Assembly: GCF_030994125.1 (NCBI RefSeq)
Contig: NZ_CP099917.1
Location: 1,860,001 to 1,924,000 of the forward strand
Direction of reading: 5' to 3'
DNA from: Pseudoalteromonas xiamenensis
Lineage (GTDB): Bacteria; Pseudomonadota; Gammaproteobacteria; Enterobacterales; Alteromonadaceae
Length of the DNA: 64,000 bases
Shown here: positions 19,888 through 29,199 of the stretch, piece after piece
Position numbering within the stretch: position 1 is the stretch's first letter
Layout of the letters: every line of letters begins with the position of its first letter
Translations under genes and position numbers: made by a program
The notes under the pieces: generated by a model
Told to the model about the DNA's origin: nothing
What the model saw: the letters and a program-made list of their open reading frames with translations, nothing else
Databases searched by the model: none

Positions 19888-20565
19888 TTAGCGCGCTAAC
19901 ATCAACTCTAGTCTTGAACCAACACGCTCAGCCTGATCAGCAAGCGTCCCAACCCATTCGATGATTTTATATAGGAACATAGCATCGATGGGGTTTAATT
20001 GGCCTTCAATGGCATGAAGTTCACGACGAATTTTGATTTGCATGTCGTCCGTGTCTTGCTCAATTGCGTCAAGCTCAACAAGCATTTTCTCAACGAAAGT
20101 GACTTCACGACCACGGAAACCGGTTTCCAATAGTTCGTCTAACTCGTTAATAGCTTCTGATGCTTGTTTCGTTGCGTCAACGCAACGCTTCACATAAGCA
20201 AGGAAATCTTCTTGAATTGCAGCAGGAATAGGCAGTTCACGGCCGATTACACGACCTGCGATGTCTTTCGCCTTATTCGCAATTTTATCCTGGTGCGTAA
20301 TTAGTTCGAGCAAATCCGTTCTTTCTACAGGCATAAACAAGCCACGAGGTAACGTTAAACGCACGACTCGCTTAAGCTCATCGGCTTCACGCTCTAGATT
20401 ACGAATTGTCTGCTGATATTCAGCAGCCTCTTTCCACTCACCTTTGAAGGCATGTTCAAAAAATGGAACCAAGGTCTCAGACGCTTGGTGCACAATTTTG
20501 ATATGCTCTTCGATTGGTTTAATAGGAGATTTTGCAAATACTCCTAAAAACGCATTTGTAGGCAT
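19888..20565 (-). CDS. DUF47 / TIGR00153 PhoU-like protein, Pit accessory
   Basis: An all-helical 225-aa protein resembling PhoU, with PIEEHIKIVHQASETLVPFF at the start and the conserved LEREADELKR and HQDKIANKAKDIAGRV segments that probably bind metals. DUF47 proteins are commonly paired with PiT transporters and are thought to regulate them. Here the gene lies 38 bp upstream of pit on the same strand, so the two are probably one unit separate from phoU (141 bp further upstream). Confidence 0.9.
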   Translation of the reverse strand: MPTNAFLGVFAKSPIKPIEEHIKIVHQASETLVPFFEHAFKGEWKEAAEYQQTIRNLEREADELKRVVRLTLPRGLFMPVERTDLLELITHQDKIANKAKDIAGRVIGRELPIPAAIQEDFLAYVKRCVDATKQASEAINELDELLETGFRGREVTFVEKMLVELDAIEQDTDDMQIKIRRELHAIEGQLNPIDAMFLYKIIEWVGTLADQAERVGSRLELMLAR

Positions 20566-20660
20566 AACTGACCCTTAAATCATATTTATATGCTTGCGGT
20601 ATGAATTTTACAGCATTCAACACGATTTTGAACGCTTTTATTTGGCAAAAAGCCGCCATC

Positions 20661-20694
20661 TTAAGCAAAAATACCGCTAAATTTTTTTGCTTAA
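20661..20694. repeat. AT-rich inverted repeat downstream of phoU
   Basis: TTAAGCAAAAA (20661-20671) and TTTTTGCTTAA (20684-20694) form an 11-bp perfect inverted repeat 13 bp beyond the phoU stop. It may act as a weak terminator or RNA 3'-end stabiliser of the pst transcript. There is no T-run after it on the minus strand. Confidence 0.5.
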
Positions 20695-20706
20695 ATTCAC
20701 CTTACA

Positions 20707-21408
20707 TCACAGACTTTTTTCGATATCTTCTTGAGATGTATGACGAATATCTTTGCCGTTTACAAAATAAATCACGTATTCTGCGATATTTTGACAACGA
20801 TCACCGATGCGCTCTAACGAGCGAACAGACCAAATCAAATCCATAATTTTTGGAATTGAACGAGGATCTTCCATCATGTAAGTCATGATTTGACGCGTCA
20901 ACGCTTCATATTCGCGGTCAATCTTTACGTCTTCTTTATGCACTTCGAATGCTCGACGTGCGTCCATACGCGCGAATGAATCAAGTACGTCATGAAGCAT
21001 TTTTGATACTTGGCGACCCATGTTTTCAAGATTGACCAACAAATCCTGCTGGTCTTTCGTGAATGAATCGAGTGCCACTTTACCGATACGCTCTGCTTCA
21101 TCACCAATTCGTTCTAAATCAGCAATTGTCTTCGCAATCGCAACAACCAACCGTAAGTCACTGGCTGCTGGCTGACGTTTCGCAATAATACGCGTACATT
21201 CTTCATCAATTTGCACTTCCATCGCATTAACGCGATAGTCTGTTTCACTGACTTTTCTTGCTTTATCCGCGTCGTTTTCAGCGATTGCTTCAAGTGCTAA
21301 GTTTAATTGCTGCTCAACTAAACCACCCATGCTCAGTACATGGTTACGAACGTTTTCAAGCTCTTCGTTGAAGCGTCCAGAAATATGTTTACTAATGTTG
21401 TGTTCCAT
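20707..21408 (-). CDS. phoU: Phosphate signalling complex protein PhoU
   Basis: A helical protein (233 aa) of two PhoU repeats that links Pst transporter state to PhoR/PhoB signalling and restrains uptake. It has HISGRFNEELENVRNHVLSMGG at the start and the metal-site motif DLERIGDEAERI, echoed by LERIGDRCQNIAEY in the second repeat. It follows pstB by 30 bp and is last in the operon. Confidence 0.96.
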   Translation of the reverse strand: MEHNISKHISGRFNEELENVRNHVLSMGGLVEQQLNLALEAIAENDADKARKVSETDYRVNAMEVQIDEECTRIIAKRQPAASDLRLVVAIAKTIADLERIGDEAERIGKVALDSFTKDQQDLLVNLENMGRQVSKMLHDVLDSFARMDARRAFEVHKEDVKIDREYEALTRQIMTYMMEDPRSIPKIMDLIWSVRSLERIGDRCQNIAEYVIYFVNGKDIRHTSQEDIEKSL

Positions 21409-21438
21409 AGCCTAACCTCTCGTCAATCCGCGCAACAA

Positions 21439-22272
21439 TTAACCGTAACGACCCGTAATGTAATCTTCCGTTTTCTTCTTAACAGGCGTAGTGAATAACG
21501 TGTTAGTGTCGGAATACTCAATTAGCTCGCCCATGTACATGAACGCGGTTTGATCCGACACACGTGCCGCCTGCTGCATGTTATGCGTAACGATTACAAC
21601 AGTGTATTTATTTTTCAGGTCATTGATCAGCTCTTCGATCACCAGCGTTGAGATAGGGTCAAGTGCTGATGTCGGCTCATCTAATAATAGCACTTCCGGT
21701 TCAATCGCTATAGAACGAGCAATAACAAGACGTTGTTGCTGACCACCGGATAAACCAAAGGCACTATCATGAAGTCTGTCTTTTACTTCATCCCAAAGCG
21801 CTGCACCACGCAGTGAACGCTCAACGACTTCGTCTAATTTACGTTTATCTTTAACGCCTTGAAGACGAAGTCCATAGATGACGTTTTCATAAATTGACTT
21901 CGGAAATGGGTTTGGACGCTGAAACACCATACCAACGTTACGACGCAGTGCCGCTACGTCAACGCGTTTGTCATAAATGTTTTGACCGTGAAGGTTAATT
22001 TCACCTTCTACACGGCATGAATCAACAAGGTCGTTCATACGGTTAATACAACGGAGTAGTGTTGATTTACCACAACCGGAAGGACCGATAAACGCGGTCA
22101 CTTGGCCTTTTGGGATTTTCATATTAATGCTTTTCAGCGCTTGCTTTTCACCGTAGTAAAGATCGAGGTTTTTGATCTCTAGTGCAGTAAGCTCTGGGCT
22201 TAGATTTTCTAAATCAAGCTTTAACTGACCGTTTGCCTGATTAACGTGAGGCGCGACTGTAATCATTTTCAA
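21439..22272 (-). CDS. pstB: Phosphate ABC transporter ATP-binding protein PstB
   Basis: ABC ATPase (277 aa) that powers PstCA. Walker A is [19 protein letters not shown], the Q-loop is [16 protein letters not shown], the signature is [14 protein letters not shown] and Walker B is [12 protein letters not shown]. These match PstB closely. All catalytic motifs are intact even though the partner permease gene pstC carries a stop codon. It lies 22 bp after pstA. Confidence 0.97.
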   Translation of the reverse strand: MKMITVAPHVNQANGQLKLDLENLSPELTALEIKNLDLYYGEKQALKSINMKIPKGQVTAFIGPSGCGKSTLLRCINRMNDLVDSCRVEGEINLHGQNIYDKRVDVAALRRNVGMVFQRPNPFPKSIYENVIYGLRLQGVKDKRKLDEVVERSLRGAALWDEVKDRLHDSAFGLSGGQQQRLVIARSIAIEPEVLLLDEPTSALDPISTLVIEELINDLKNKYTVVIVTHNMQQAARVSDQTAFMYMGELIEYSDTNTLFTTPVKKKTEDYITGRYG

Positions 22273-22294
22273 TACCTACTTTAATTCTTTACGC

Positions 22295-23944
22295 TTAGTG
22301 TTCAAGTGAACGGAATTTTTCACGCAAGTGATTGCGGATTCCGATAGCCGTAATATTCAGTGCCACAATAACTGTTACCAGTAAGAATGCGGTGGCATAC
22401 ACAAGCGGACGTGCCGCCTCTACGTTTGGACTTTGGAAACCCACATCATAAATGTGGAAGCCCAAGTGCATAAATTTGCGATCTAAGTGCACAAACGGGA
22501 AGTTACCATCGATTGGTAAAGTCGGCGCCATTTTTACAACACCGACTAACATCAATGGGGCAACCTCACCCGCTGCACGAGCAACAGCCAAGATCAACCC
22601 TGTCATTATCGCAGGACTTGCCATCGGCACAACGATGCGCCACAACGTTTCAGCTTTCGTCGCACCAAGCGCGAGTGAACCATGGCGTACAGCACTTGGA
22701 ATTCGCGATAAACCCTCTTCCGTTGAAACAATCACCACCGGCAACGTTAGAATCGCCAATGTCAGAGCTGACCAAATAACACCTGGTGTACCAAAGACTG
22801 GACTCGGTGATGCTTCAGGATAGAACAATTCATCAATAGAACCACCTAACATGTACACAAAGAAACCTAGACCGAATACACCATAAACGATTGAAGGGAC
22901 ACCCGCGAGGTTGATAACCGCGATACGCACCATTTTCGTAATAGCATTTTTCGCTGCGTATTCATGCAAATAGATGGCAGCAATAACCCCAAACGGCGTT
23001 ACGATAACCGCCATTAACATAACCATAAACACTGTACCGAAGATGGCTGGGAATACCCCACCTTCCGTATTTGCTTCACGCGGATCATCACTAACAAACT
23101 TACTGATTTGAACTAAATAGTGACCTAGTTTTTGCGCGAAGTTCATGTCATTTGGAAACCACACGTCGAGCACTTGGTAAAGCGGTAAAGTCACTTCTTC
23201 ACCACGCATGTCGCGAACAATCACTTGGTCACGTTTCGCTTCTTTACGTAACTCAAACAATTCTGTTTCGTAGACTTTATATTGTTCACGTAACGCTTTG
23301 CGTTGCTCTGCAAGTTCTGCCACACGCTCATCCGTCAGCGCATCATCCAATAAATACGCGCGCTCTTTTAAACGTAGACGTTCTAGCTCGTAGTTAATAT
23401 GACCAATATCACCATTTTGCAGGCTCAATGCTTTGTCATTCAGCTCAACAGCACGTTCGACTAGTTCGTGAAGACGCTCAACGGGTTTTTCTGCAACCAC
23501 TTGGCCATTTTCAATAACGCGTTCTACGTAACCATAAAAGTTTCCGTTTTTGCTACGCTCGAATACGGCCAACGCAGCTGGCGCTGATTTGTTCGTGATG
23601 TCGGTTTCCAATACCCAACGGAAATCCAATTCCACGTATTCACGGTTACCTGTTTTTACCAAGAAACGCTCGACGTGATCCGTGTTCATAGCTGACACAT
23701 CCACACCCGCTGCCTTCAGGCGCGATGTTGGCACGAGCTCTTTGTCGTATATTTCACCGATAACGGTTTGCTTGCCATTTGCTGACAACAATTCTAATTG
23801 CACAACTTCGGATGGCCAAAAGAAGGACAAGCCTTTCCAAGCAATCATTGCGAGCAAACCGATTACTGAGATAAGGCTGATACTTACCGCACCGCCTGTC
23901 ATCCAGATCCAAGGAGAACCTGACTTAAACCACTGCTTTACCAT
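22295..23944 (-). CDS. pstA: Phosphate ABC transporter permease PstA, extended form
   Basis: A 549-aa permease, against roughly 300 aa for E. coli PstA. The extra length is an N-terminal helix (about 15-37) and a periplasmic region (about 40-290) with a charged coiled-coil-like stretch (LNDKALSLQNGDIGHINYEL). The core (about 300-540) contains the permease EAA-like loop (VRHGSLALGATKAETLWRIVVP) and AGEVAPLMLVG. Extended Pst permeases are usual in marine gammaproteobacteria. It starts 14 bp after pstC. Confidence 0.94.
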   Translation of the reverse strand: MVKQWFKSGSPWIWMTGGAVSISLISVIGLLAMIAWKGLSFFWPSEVVQLELLSANGKQTVIGEIYDKELVPTSRLKAAGVDVSAMNTDHVERFLVKTGNREYVELDFRWVLETDITNKSAPAALAVFERSKNGNFYGYVERVIENGQVVAEKPVERLHELVERAVELNDKALSLQNGDIGHINYELERLRLKERAYLLDDALTDERVAELAEQRKALREQYKVYETELFELRKEAKRDQVIVRDMRGEEVTLPLYQVLDVWFPNDMNFAQKLGHYLVQISKFVSDDPREANTEGGVFPAIFGTVFMVMLMAVIVTPFGVIAAIYLHEYAAKNAITKMVRIAVINLAGVPSIVYGVFGLGFFVYMLGGSIDELFYPEASPSPVFGTPGVIWSALTLAILTLPVVIVSTEEGLSRIPSAVRHGSLALGATKAETLWRIVVPMASPAIMTGLILAVARAAGEVAPLMLVGVVKMAPTLPIDGNFPFVHLDRKFMHLGFHIYDVGFQSPNVEAARPLVYATAFLLVTVIVALNITAIGIRNHLREKFRSLEH

Positions 23945-23958
23945 GTCTCGTCTCTCCT

Positions 23959-26193
23959 TTACATTGAACTGTATTTTTCACGTAGCTGCTGACGAACAAA
24001 TTCAGCTATCGTGTTGAAAATAAAGGTGAACACAAACAGTACAAACGCGGCTAGGAACAGGATACGGTAATGTGAACTACCTACTTCAGATTCCGGCATT
24101 TCAACCGCAATATTTGCCGCGAGTGTTCTCATCCCTTGGAAAATACTCCAGTCCATAATTGGCGTGTTACCTGTTGCCATAAGCACGATCATCGTCTCGC
24201 CAACGGCACGGCCCAAGCCCATCATTACTGCGGAGAAAATACCCGGACTTGCCGTCAGTAATACAACTCGTACTAACGTTTGCCATTGTGTTGCACCTAG
24301 CGCCAACGAACCGTTTGATAAATGTTTTGGTACACTGAATACCGCATCTTCAGCGATTGAGAAAATCGTCGGAATAACGGCAAAGCCCATTGCAATACCA
24401 ACAACTAGCGAGTTACGTTGGTCAAACGTCAAACCTAAATCGTTGGTCAGGTACTTACGCACATTGCCGTCAAAGAACCAAAGCTCAAGCGTCTCACTCA
24501 TTGCAAATGACAACCAACCGATCACCAATACTACCGGGATCAACAAGATAGCATGAGAACCTTCAGGTACGCGGTGGCGGATAGTCTCTGGCAACTTGGT
24601 CCAAGAGAACGCCGCAGCTAATATTCCTAAAGGAAGCAGGAATAAGATAGCAATGACCGCTGGCAAATTTTCTTCAATTAATGGCGCCAGCCACAGGCCG
24701 GCTAGAAAACCTAGAATAACCGTTGGAAGTGCTTCCATAATTTCGACCGTCGGCTTAACCACACGACGTAATTCACTCGACATAAAGTATGCAGTATAAA
24801 TTGCAGCGGAAAGCGCTATTGGAACCGCAAACAGCATCGCGTATAACGCGGCTTTAATCGTACCGAACGAAATTGGTACGAGTGAGAACTTAGATTCGAA
24901 ATCATCACTGGCTGAGGTTGATTGCCATACATAATCTGGCTCTGGATACCCTTCGTACCATACTTCTTGCCAAAGCGCTGACCACGTCACTTCTGGATGT
25001 TCGTTGTGAATATCCAAAACAACAAGGGTATCGTTTGTCAAAAGAACTGCGGCGTTTGCACGTGGCGCAATGGCAAATTGGCTGATCGCACCGTCACTGA
25101 TCTTGCCTTTCCAAAGCGTAGCTTGGCTCGTCGTGTAATACACACCTAGGTCACCGTGATTGGTTGTGGTGAAAAATGAGCGACGATAAAACTCACTGTG
25201 AAGCGCCATTGACGCTTTTTTCACGCCTTCAAATGCGCGAACTTTGGTAAACAAACGGCCTTCGTCCGTGTTCACTTCAAACCATTGTGAGACTTCACCG
25301 TTATCGTTTGCAATCATTAACGAGTTTGCACCAGCTAGCAGATTCATGCCCGTTAAGTTGGCATTTTCCTCATTTGCAGCAAGCACTTGAATTAATTCAA
25401 CATCGTCTGCGTTGCGCGTATTGTAGATGTAAATTTGATTCGCTGAACGAACGAATACACGGCTGCTATCGGGTGTAATAAGCAACTCGTCGACTCGACC
25501 TTCAACATTCAATTCCGTCCGCAGAGACGTCCACTCAACTTCGCCAGAGAACATGTTTTCTTCTTGCGTGAATGAGGCAAAAAGCACACGTTTATCCGAT
25601 GTTTGTGCCACGACTGCGGTTTTCTCACCGGTGTGCGTAAACGCGAATTTAGTCAACGCTTTGCCTTGTTCATCAACCACAAGCTGCTTTTCGTCAAGCG
25701 GGTATCGTACGGTTGGTGTTAGTAAACGCTTGTTGTTTGGGAACGTCACAAGAAAGCTTGGTTTAACAACTTGCACTTAGCCATTGTCCAAACCATAAGC
25801 AAACAGGCCTTCATGTGGTGCCGATTTCGCAAAACTGGTTACGTTGCCATCTAACGTAACTTGTGCCTGAATGAGCGGTTTACCTGTGCTTTTACCTGCA
25901 ACTTGATAGAAATCCACTTCACCTGTGTTCGACAACACGTAAGCCACTTCCGTTTGCTCTTCAACACCAACTCCGACATATCGAGTTGCGTCGTTCAAGC
26001 TCACTTCAGCACGCTTTTCTACTTTCACGGATTCAAAAATGGGCTGAACCACGTACAAGAGGTAGAAGAAGATTAATAGCAAAGCCACCAACACCATTAA
26101 GCCACCAGCTGAAATACCAAACTGTGCAAAACGATCTTTGATGAGACGGCTTCTATCCGTTGTAAAAGACGGTTTGTGCGGATTGGAAGTCAT
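23959..26193 (-). pseudogene. pstC: Phosphate ABC transporter permease PstC, split by an in-frame TAA
   Basis: The coding frame is continuous over about 744 codons except for one TAA at 25777-25779. Upstream are 138 aa with one membrane helix (ISAGGLMVLVALLLIFFYLL) ending FAYGLDNG. Downstream are 605 aa beginning QVVKPSFLVTFPN, with a periplasmic beta-rich region and the permease core (SNGSLALGATQWQTLVRVV, GRAVGETMIVLMA). A single substitution from CAA, AAA or GAA would explain the stop. The next codon is GTG, so reinitiation is conceivable, but its ribosome site is poor. I chose ATG 26193 (preceded by AAGGGTG) over ATG 26226, which lies in the promoter. No pstS gene is adjacent. Confidence 0.88.
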
Positions 26194-26224
26194 CAAAACA
26201 CCCTTAATTACGATAATTCCCAAC

Positions 26225-26258
26225 ATTATATGACGCGAAGATGACAGTTATGTTACAA
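26225..26258 (-). promoter_or_regulatory. Pho box and -10 of the pst operon
   Basis: On the minus strand TTGTAACATAACTGTCAT (26241-26258) matches the PhoB consensus of two 7-base direct repeats with a 4-base A/T spacer at about 15 of 18 positions. Ten bases later lies a perfect TATAAT (26225-26230), the usual spacing in PhoB promoters that lack a -35. A third half-site (GCGTCAT) continues the 11-bp phase. Transcription would begin about 25 bases before ATG 26193. The rest of the gap up to gcvR (26259-26514) is AT-rich and shows nothing I can name. Confidence 0.8.
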
Positions 26259-26514
26259 CGCGCATTAATTACAGCAATGACAAGGCCTAGAAAGGCGCAT
26301 AGTTATTCATTTTTACGTTATTTTTATTTGCAAAAATAGATATTTTCCTGTCTTAATAAATTGGACAAAAGGAATTACAACGCTAATACTTAAAAGTGCG
26401 CTAAGACTTGTACCAATACGCTTTAAGATTTACACACTTAGAGTAAGTTTTATGACAAACGGTATTACAAATTGGCCACACTCATCAGGCCCACAATAAT
26501 AAGAGACATGCATC

Positions 26515-27024
26515 ATGAAGCAGTTAGTTTTAACTATCATAGGTAAGGACCGACCTGGTCTCGTGGAAGAAATTTCGACCACTGTACTCAATCATCACGG
26601 TAACTGGCTCACAAGTAATTTAAGTTACTTGGCCGGACATTTCGCAGGGATTGTTCAACTTGAAGTCGCAGATGAACATTTGCAACCATTACAATCCGCT
26701 TTATCAGAGCTTCCTAGTCTTGATATCCGCATTGAATGCGGTGACGGCGAAATGGATACCAACAAAGAAGCTGAACGCATCAATTTAATCATCACAGGAA
26801 ACGACCGCCCTGGCATTGTTCAAGAATTAGCATCAGTTATTCGCCACAAAGGGGCGAACATAACCCAGCTTAGTTCGAAACAACGTAGTGCGCCTAATTG
26901 GGGTGTGCCAATATTTAGTGCTATGGCAACTGTTACACTTCCGCCTGGAATGAATAAAGATGCGGTTATTGATGCTTTGGAGAATATTACATCCGATTTA
27001 ATAGTCGACGTAGAAGAAGCCTAG
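26515..27024 (+). CDS. gcvR: ACT-domain regulator, glycine cleavage system repressor GcvR-like
   Basis: A 169-aa protein of two ACT domains (about 1-75 and 88-165). Both begin with the same motif: LTIIGKDRPGLVEEIS and LIITGNDRPGIVQELAS. In E. coli, GcvR binds GcvA and glycine and controls gcv expression. Length and double-ACT layout fit. No gcv gene is nearby. It is followed by a hairpin and by ppk. Confidence 0.85.
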   Translation: MKQLVLTIIGKDRPGLVEEISTTVLNHHGNWLTSNLSYLAGHFAGIVQLEVADEHLQPLQSALSELPSLDIRIECGDGEMDTNKEAERINLIITGNDRPGIVQELASVIRHKGANITQLSSKQRSAPNWGVPIFSAMATVTLPPGMNKDAVIDALENITSDLIVDVEEA

Positions 27025-27034
27025 GCATTACGGG

Positions 27035-27060
27035 ACAAGCGCCGCGAAACCGGCGTTTGT
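27035..27060 (+). terminator. Hairpin after gcvR overlapping the ppk Pho box
   Basis: ACAAGCGCCG and CGGCGTTTGT pair with one G-T wobble around a 6-base loop, 11 bp past the gcvR stop. There is no long T-run, so it is a moderate terminator at best. Its right arm overlaps the start of the ppk Pho box by four bases. Confidence 0.5.
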
Positions 27061-27093
27061 CACAAAAGCGTCACAAGCGCCACTTAGTATAGT
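27057..27093 (+). promoter_or_regulatory. Pho box and -10 of ppk
   Basis: TTGTCACAAAAGCGTCAC (27057-27074) has two PhoB-type half-sites with an AAAA spacer, about 14 of 18 consensus positions. A third partial half-site follows. Candidate -10 elements are TAGTAT (27085-27090, 10 bases downstream) and TATAGT (27088-27093). This implies that translation starts beyond the ATG at 27094. Confidence 0.68.
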
Positions 27094-27120
27094 ATGGCCT
27101 GCAGTATCATGGACAGAAAA

Positions 27121-29196
27121 ATGAACGCCTCAACCCAACCGACGCACGTGATCAATTACTTTCCTAAAGAATTGAGTTGGTTATCCTTTAACGACCGTGT
27201 GCTTCAAGAAGCAAAAGACCCATCCAATCCAATTATCGAACGAATTCGCTTTCTCGGCATTTTCTCCAACAATTTAGATGAATTCTTTCGTGTACGTGTC
27301 GCCGACGTACGTCGCCGTATTCTTTTGAATAACTTGCCCGACACGAACTTTGATGAAGCAGAAGAACTAATGTCTGTTATGCAAAGCAAGGTATTGGAGC
27401 TTGGTAAGAAATTTAATAGCATTTATCAACAAATCCTGCTGGATTTACACGAACACAATATTCACTTAGTTCAGCCAGAAGAATTATCGGAATTTCACAT
27501 AAACTGGTTAAAGCGTTACTTTCAAGATGAAGTATTGCAACACATGGCACCGATGCTGTTAACTGAAGCCATCGACTATTCGGATAACATCAACGATACA
27601 ATGACCTATTTATTCGTTGAAATGATTGGTCAGAAGAACCACTACGCGTTTCTAGAGATTCCTACTGACCGTTTGAATCGTTTTATTCTGTTGCCTCCTG
27701 AACGCACGCGTCGCCATAAAACCATTGTTTTGCTTGATGATGTGATCCGCTATTTCCTTGCTGATGTTTTCAATAGCTTTTTTGAGTTCACCAGCATTCA
27801 AGGTTATTCAATTAAGGTAACACGAGACGCCGAATACAACCTTGACGACGAAATTGAAGAAGGCATTTTGGATAAAATGTCGAAAGGTTTGAAGCAACGT
27901 CTGTATGCAGAACCCGTGAGGCTAGTCTACGAGCAGTCGATGCCTGAAGAAATGCAGAAGGTTATGCGTAAGCGCCTTGGTATTACCTCTCACGATGCGC
28001 TGATCCCTGGTGGCCGATACCGCAATTTCCGCGATTTCATTAGCTTTCCGAATGTGGGTCGAGGCTACTTGGAAAACAAACCGCTGCCCGCTTTGCAGTC
28101 TTCTGCCTTTTTACGTCATGCAAGTGTGTTTAAGTCCATCAGCGACCAAGATATTTTACTGTATTACCCATACCATACCTTCAACCATATGTTGGAGTTT
28201 GTCCGTCAAGCTGCTTTTGATCCCGATGTTACTCAAATCAAAATCAACATCTATCGTGTAGCGTCTAAATCGCGCCTAATTTCTTCGTTGATCAACGCAG
28301 CGAAGAATGGCAAAAAGGTTACTGTCATGGTTGAGCTCAAAGCTCGCTTTGATGAACAGAACAACATCGAGTGGGCGAAAACCCTGAGCGAATCCGGCGT
28401 AAAAGTATTAATGGGGATCCAAGCCCTGAAAGTGCACAGTAAGCTGTGTGTTGTACACCGAAAAGAAAAAGGGCAAATCGTAAAATACGCCCATATCGGT
28501 ACAGGTAACTTCAACGAAAAGACGGCAAAAATATACACTGATTTCAGTTTGTTCACGAAACACGAAGAACTCACGGAAGAGTGTGATATGGTTTTCCGCT
28601 TTATCGAAAGTAGTTTTCGCCAATACAAGTTCGAACATTTGATGGTTTCACCAATCAATGTTCGCGAAAAGCTATACCGCTTGATCCGGAATGAAGTAAA
28701 AGCCGCTAAAGAAGGCAAAACAGCACGCATAACTATAAAAATCAATAATTTGGTTGATAAAGAGTTAGTTGATAGGCTTTATCAAGCAAGCCGAGCAGGT
28801 GTGAAAATTCGTATTATCGTTCGAGGGATGTGTTCCCTTGTGCCGGGATTGCCAAAATTCAGTGAGAATATTAGAGTGATCAGTATTGTCGATCGCTTCT
28901 TAGAGCATCCACGTGTCATGATTTTTCATAATGCGGGCGATCCACAGGTGTATTTGTCGTCCGCTGATTGGATGACTCGAAATCTTGATCATCGCATTGA
29001 AGTCGGCACGCCTATTTTGGACCCTCGACTTAAGCAATTGCTCATTGATATTGTTGAGATGCATTTTAAAGATCGCACTAAAGCTCGAATTATCGATGCC
29101 GAACAAAAGAATACCTACGTCAGACGAGGTAATAATAAGAAAATTCGCTCGCAAATCGCCATTTACGATTTGCTGAAAAAGTGGGAGAGCACTTAA
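27121..29196 (+). CDS. ppk: Polyphosphate kinase 1 (Ppk)
   Basis: Reversibly makes polyphosphate from ATP (691 aa). It has the N-terminal YFPKELSWLSFNDRVLQEA and NNLDEFFRVRVADVRRR motifs, the kinase core VELKARFDEQNNIEWA, HSKLCVVHRK, and the catalytic-histidine block HIGTGNFNEKTAKIYTDFSLFT. ATGs at 27094, 27109 and 27121 share the frame. The first overlaps the predicted -10. Only 27121 has a usable ribosome site (GGA, 7 bases before). It forms an operon with ppx (3-bp gap). Confidence 0.95.
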   Translation: MNASTQPTHVINYFPKELSWLSFNDRVLQEAKDPSNPIIERIRFLGIFSNNLDEFFRVRVADVRRRILLNNLPDTNFDEAEELMSVMQSKVLELGKKFNSIYQQILLDLHEHNIHLVQPEELSEFHINWLKRYFQDEVLQHMAPMLLTEAIDYSDNINDTMTYLFVEMIGQKNHYAFLEIPTDRLNRFILLPPERTRRHKTIVLLDDVIRYFLADVFNSFFEFTSIQGYSIKVTRDAEYNLDDEIEEGILDKMSKGLKQRLYAEPVRLVYEQSMPEEMQKVMRKRLGITSHDALIPGGRYRNFRDFISFPNVGRGYLENKPLPALQSSAFLRHASVFKSISDQDILLYYPYHTFNHMLEFVRQAAFDPDVTQIKINIYRVASKSRLISSLINAAKNGKKVTVMVELKARFDEQNNIEWAKTLSESGVKVLMGIQALKVHSKLCVVHRKEKGQIVKYAHIGTGNFNEKTAKIYTDFSLFTKHEELTEECDMVFRFIESSFRQYKFEHLMVSPINVREKLYRLIRNEVKAAKEGKTARITIKINNLVDKELVDRLYQASRAGVKIRIIVRGMCSLVPGLPKFSENIRVISIVDRFLEHPRVMIFHNAGDPQVYLSSADWMTRNLDHRIEVGTPILDPRLKQLLIDIVEMHFKDRTKARIIDAEQKNTYVRRGNNKKIRSQIAIYDLLKKWEST

Positions 29197-29199
29197 TAA

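Noticed and set aside
20566..20660. Possible Pho box before the DUF47-pit genes
   Set aside because: I found CTGTAAAATTCATACC-like sequence, but the second half-site does not match the PhoB repeat.
28251..28745. A 164-codon frame opposite ppk
   Set aside because: It is antisense to the catalytic core of ppk and has no ribosome site.
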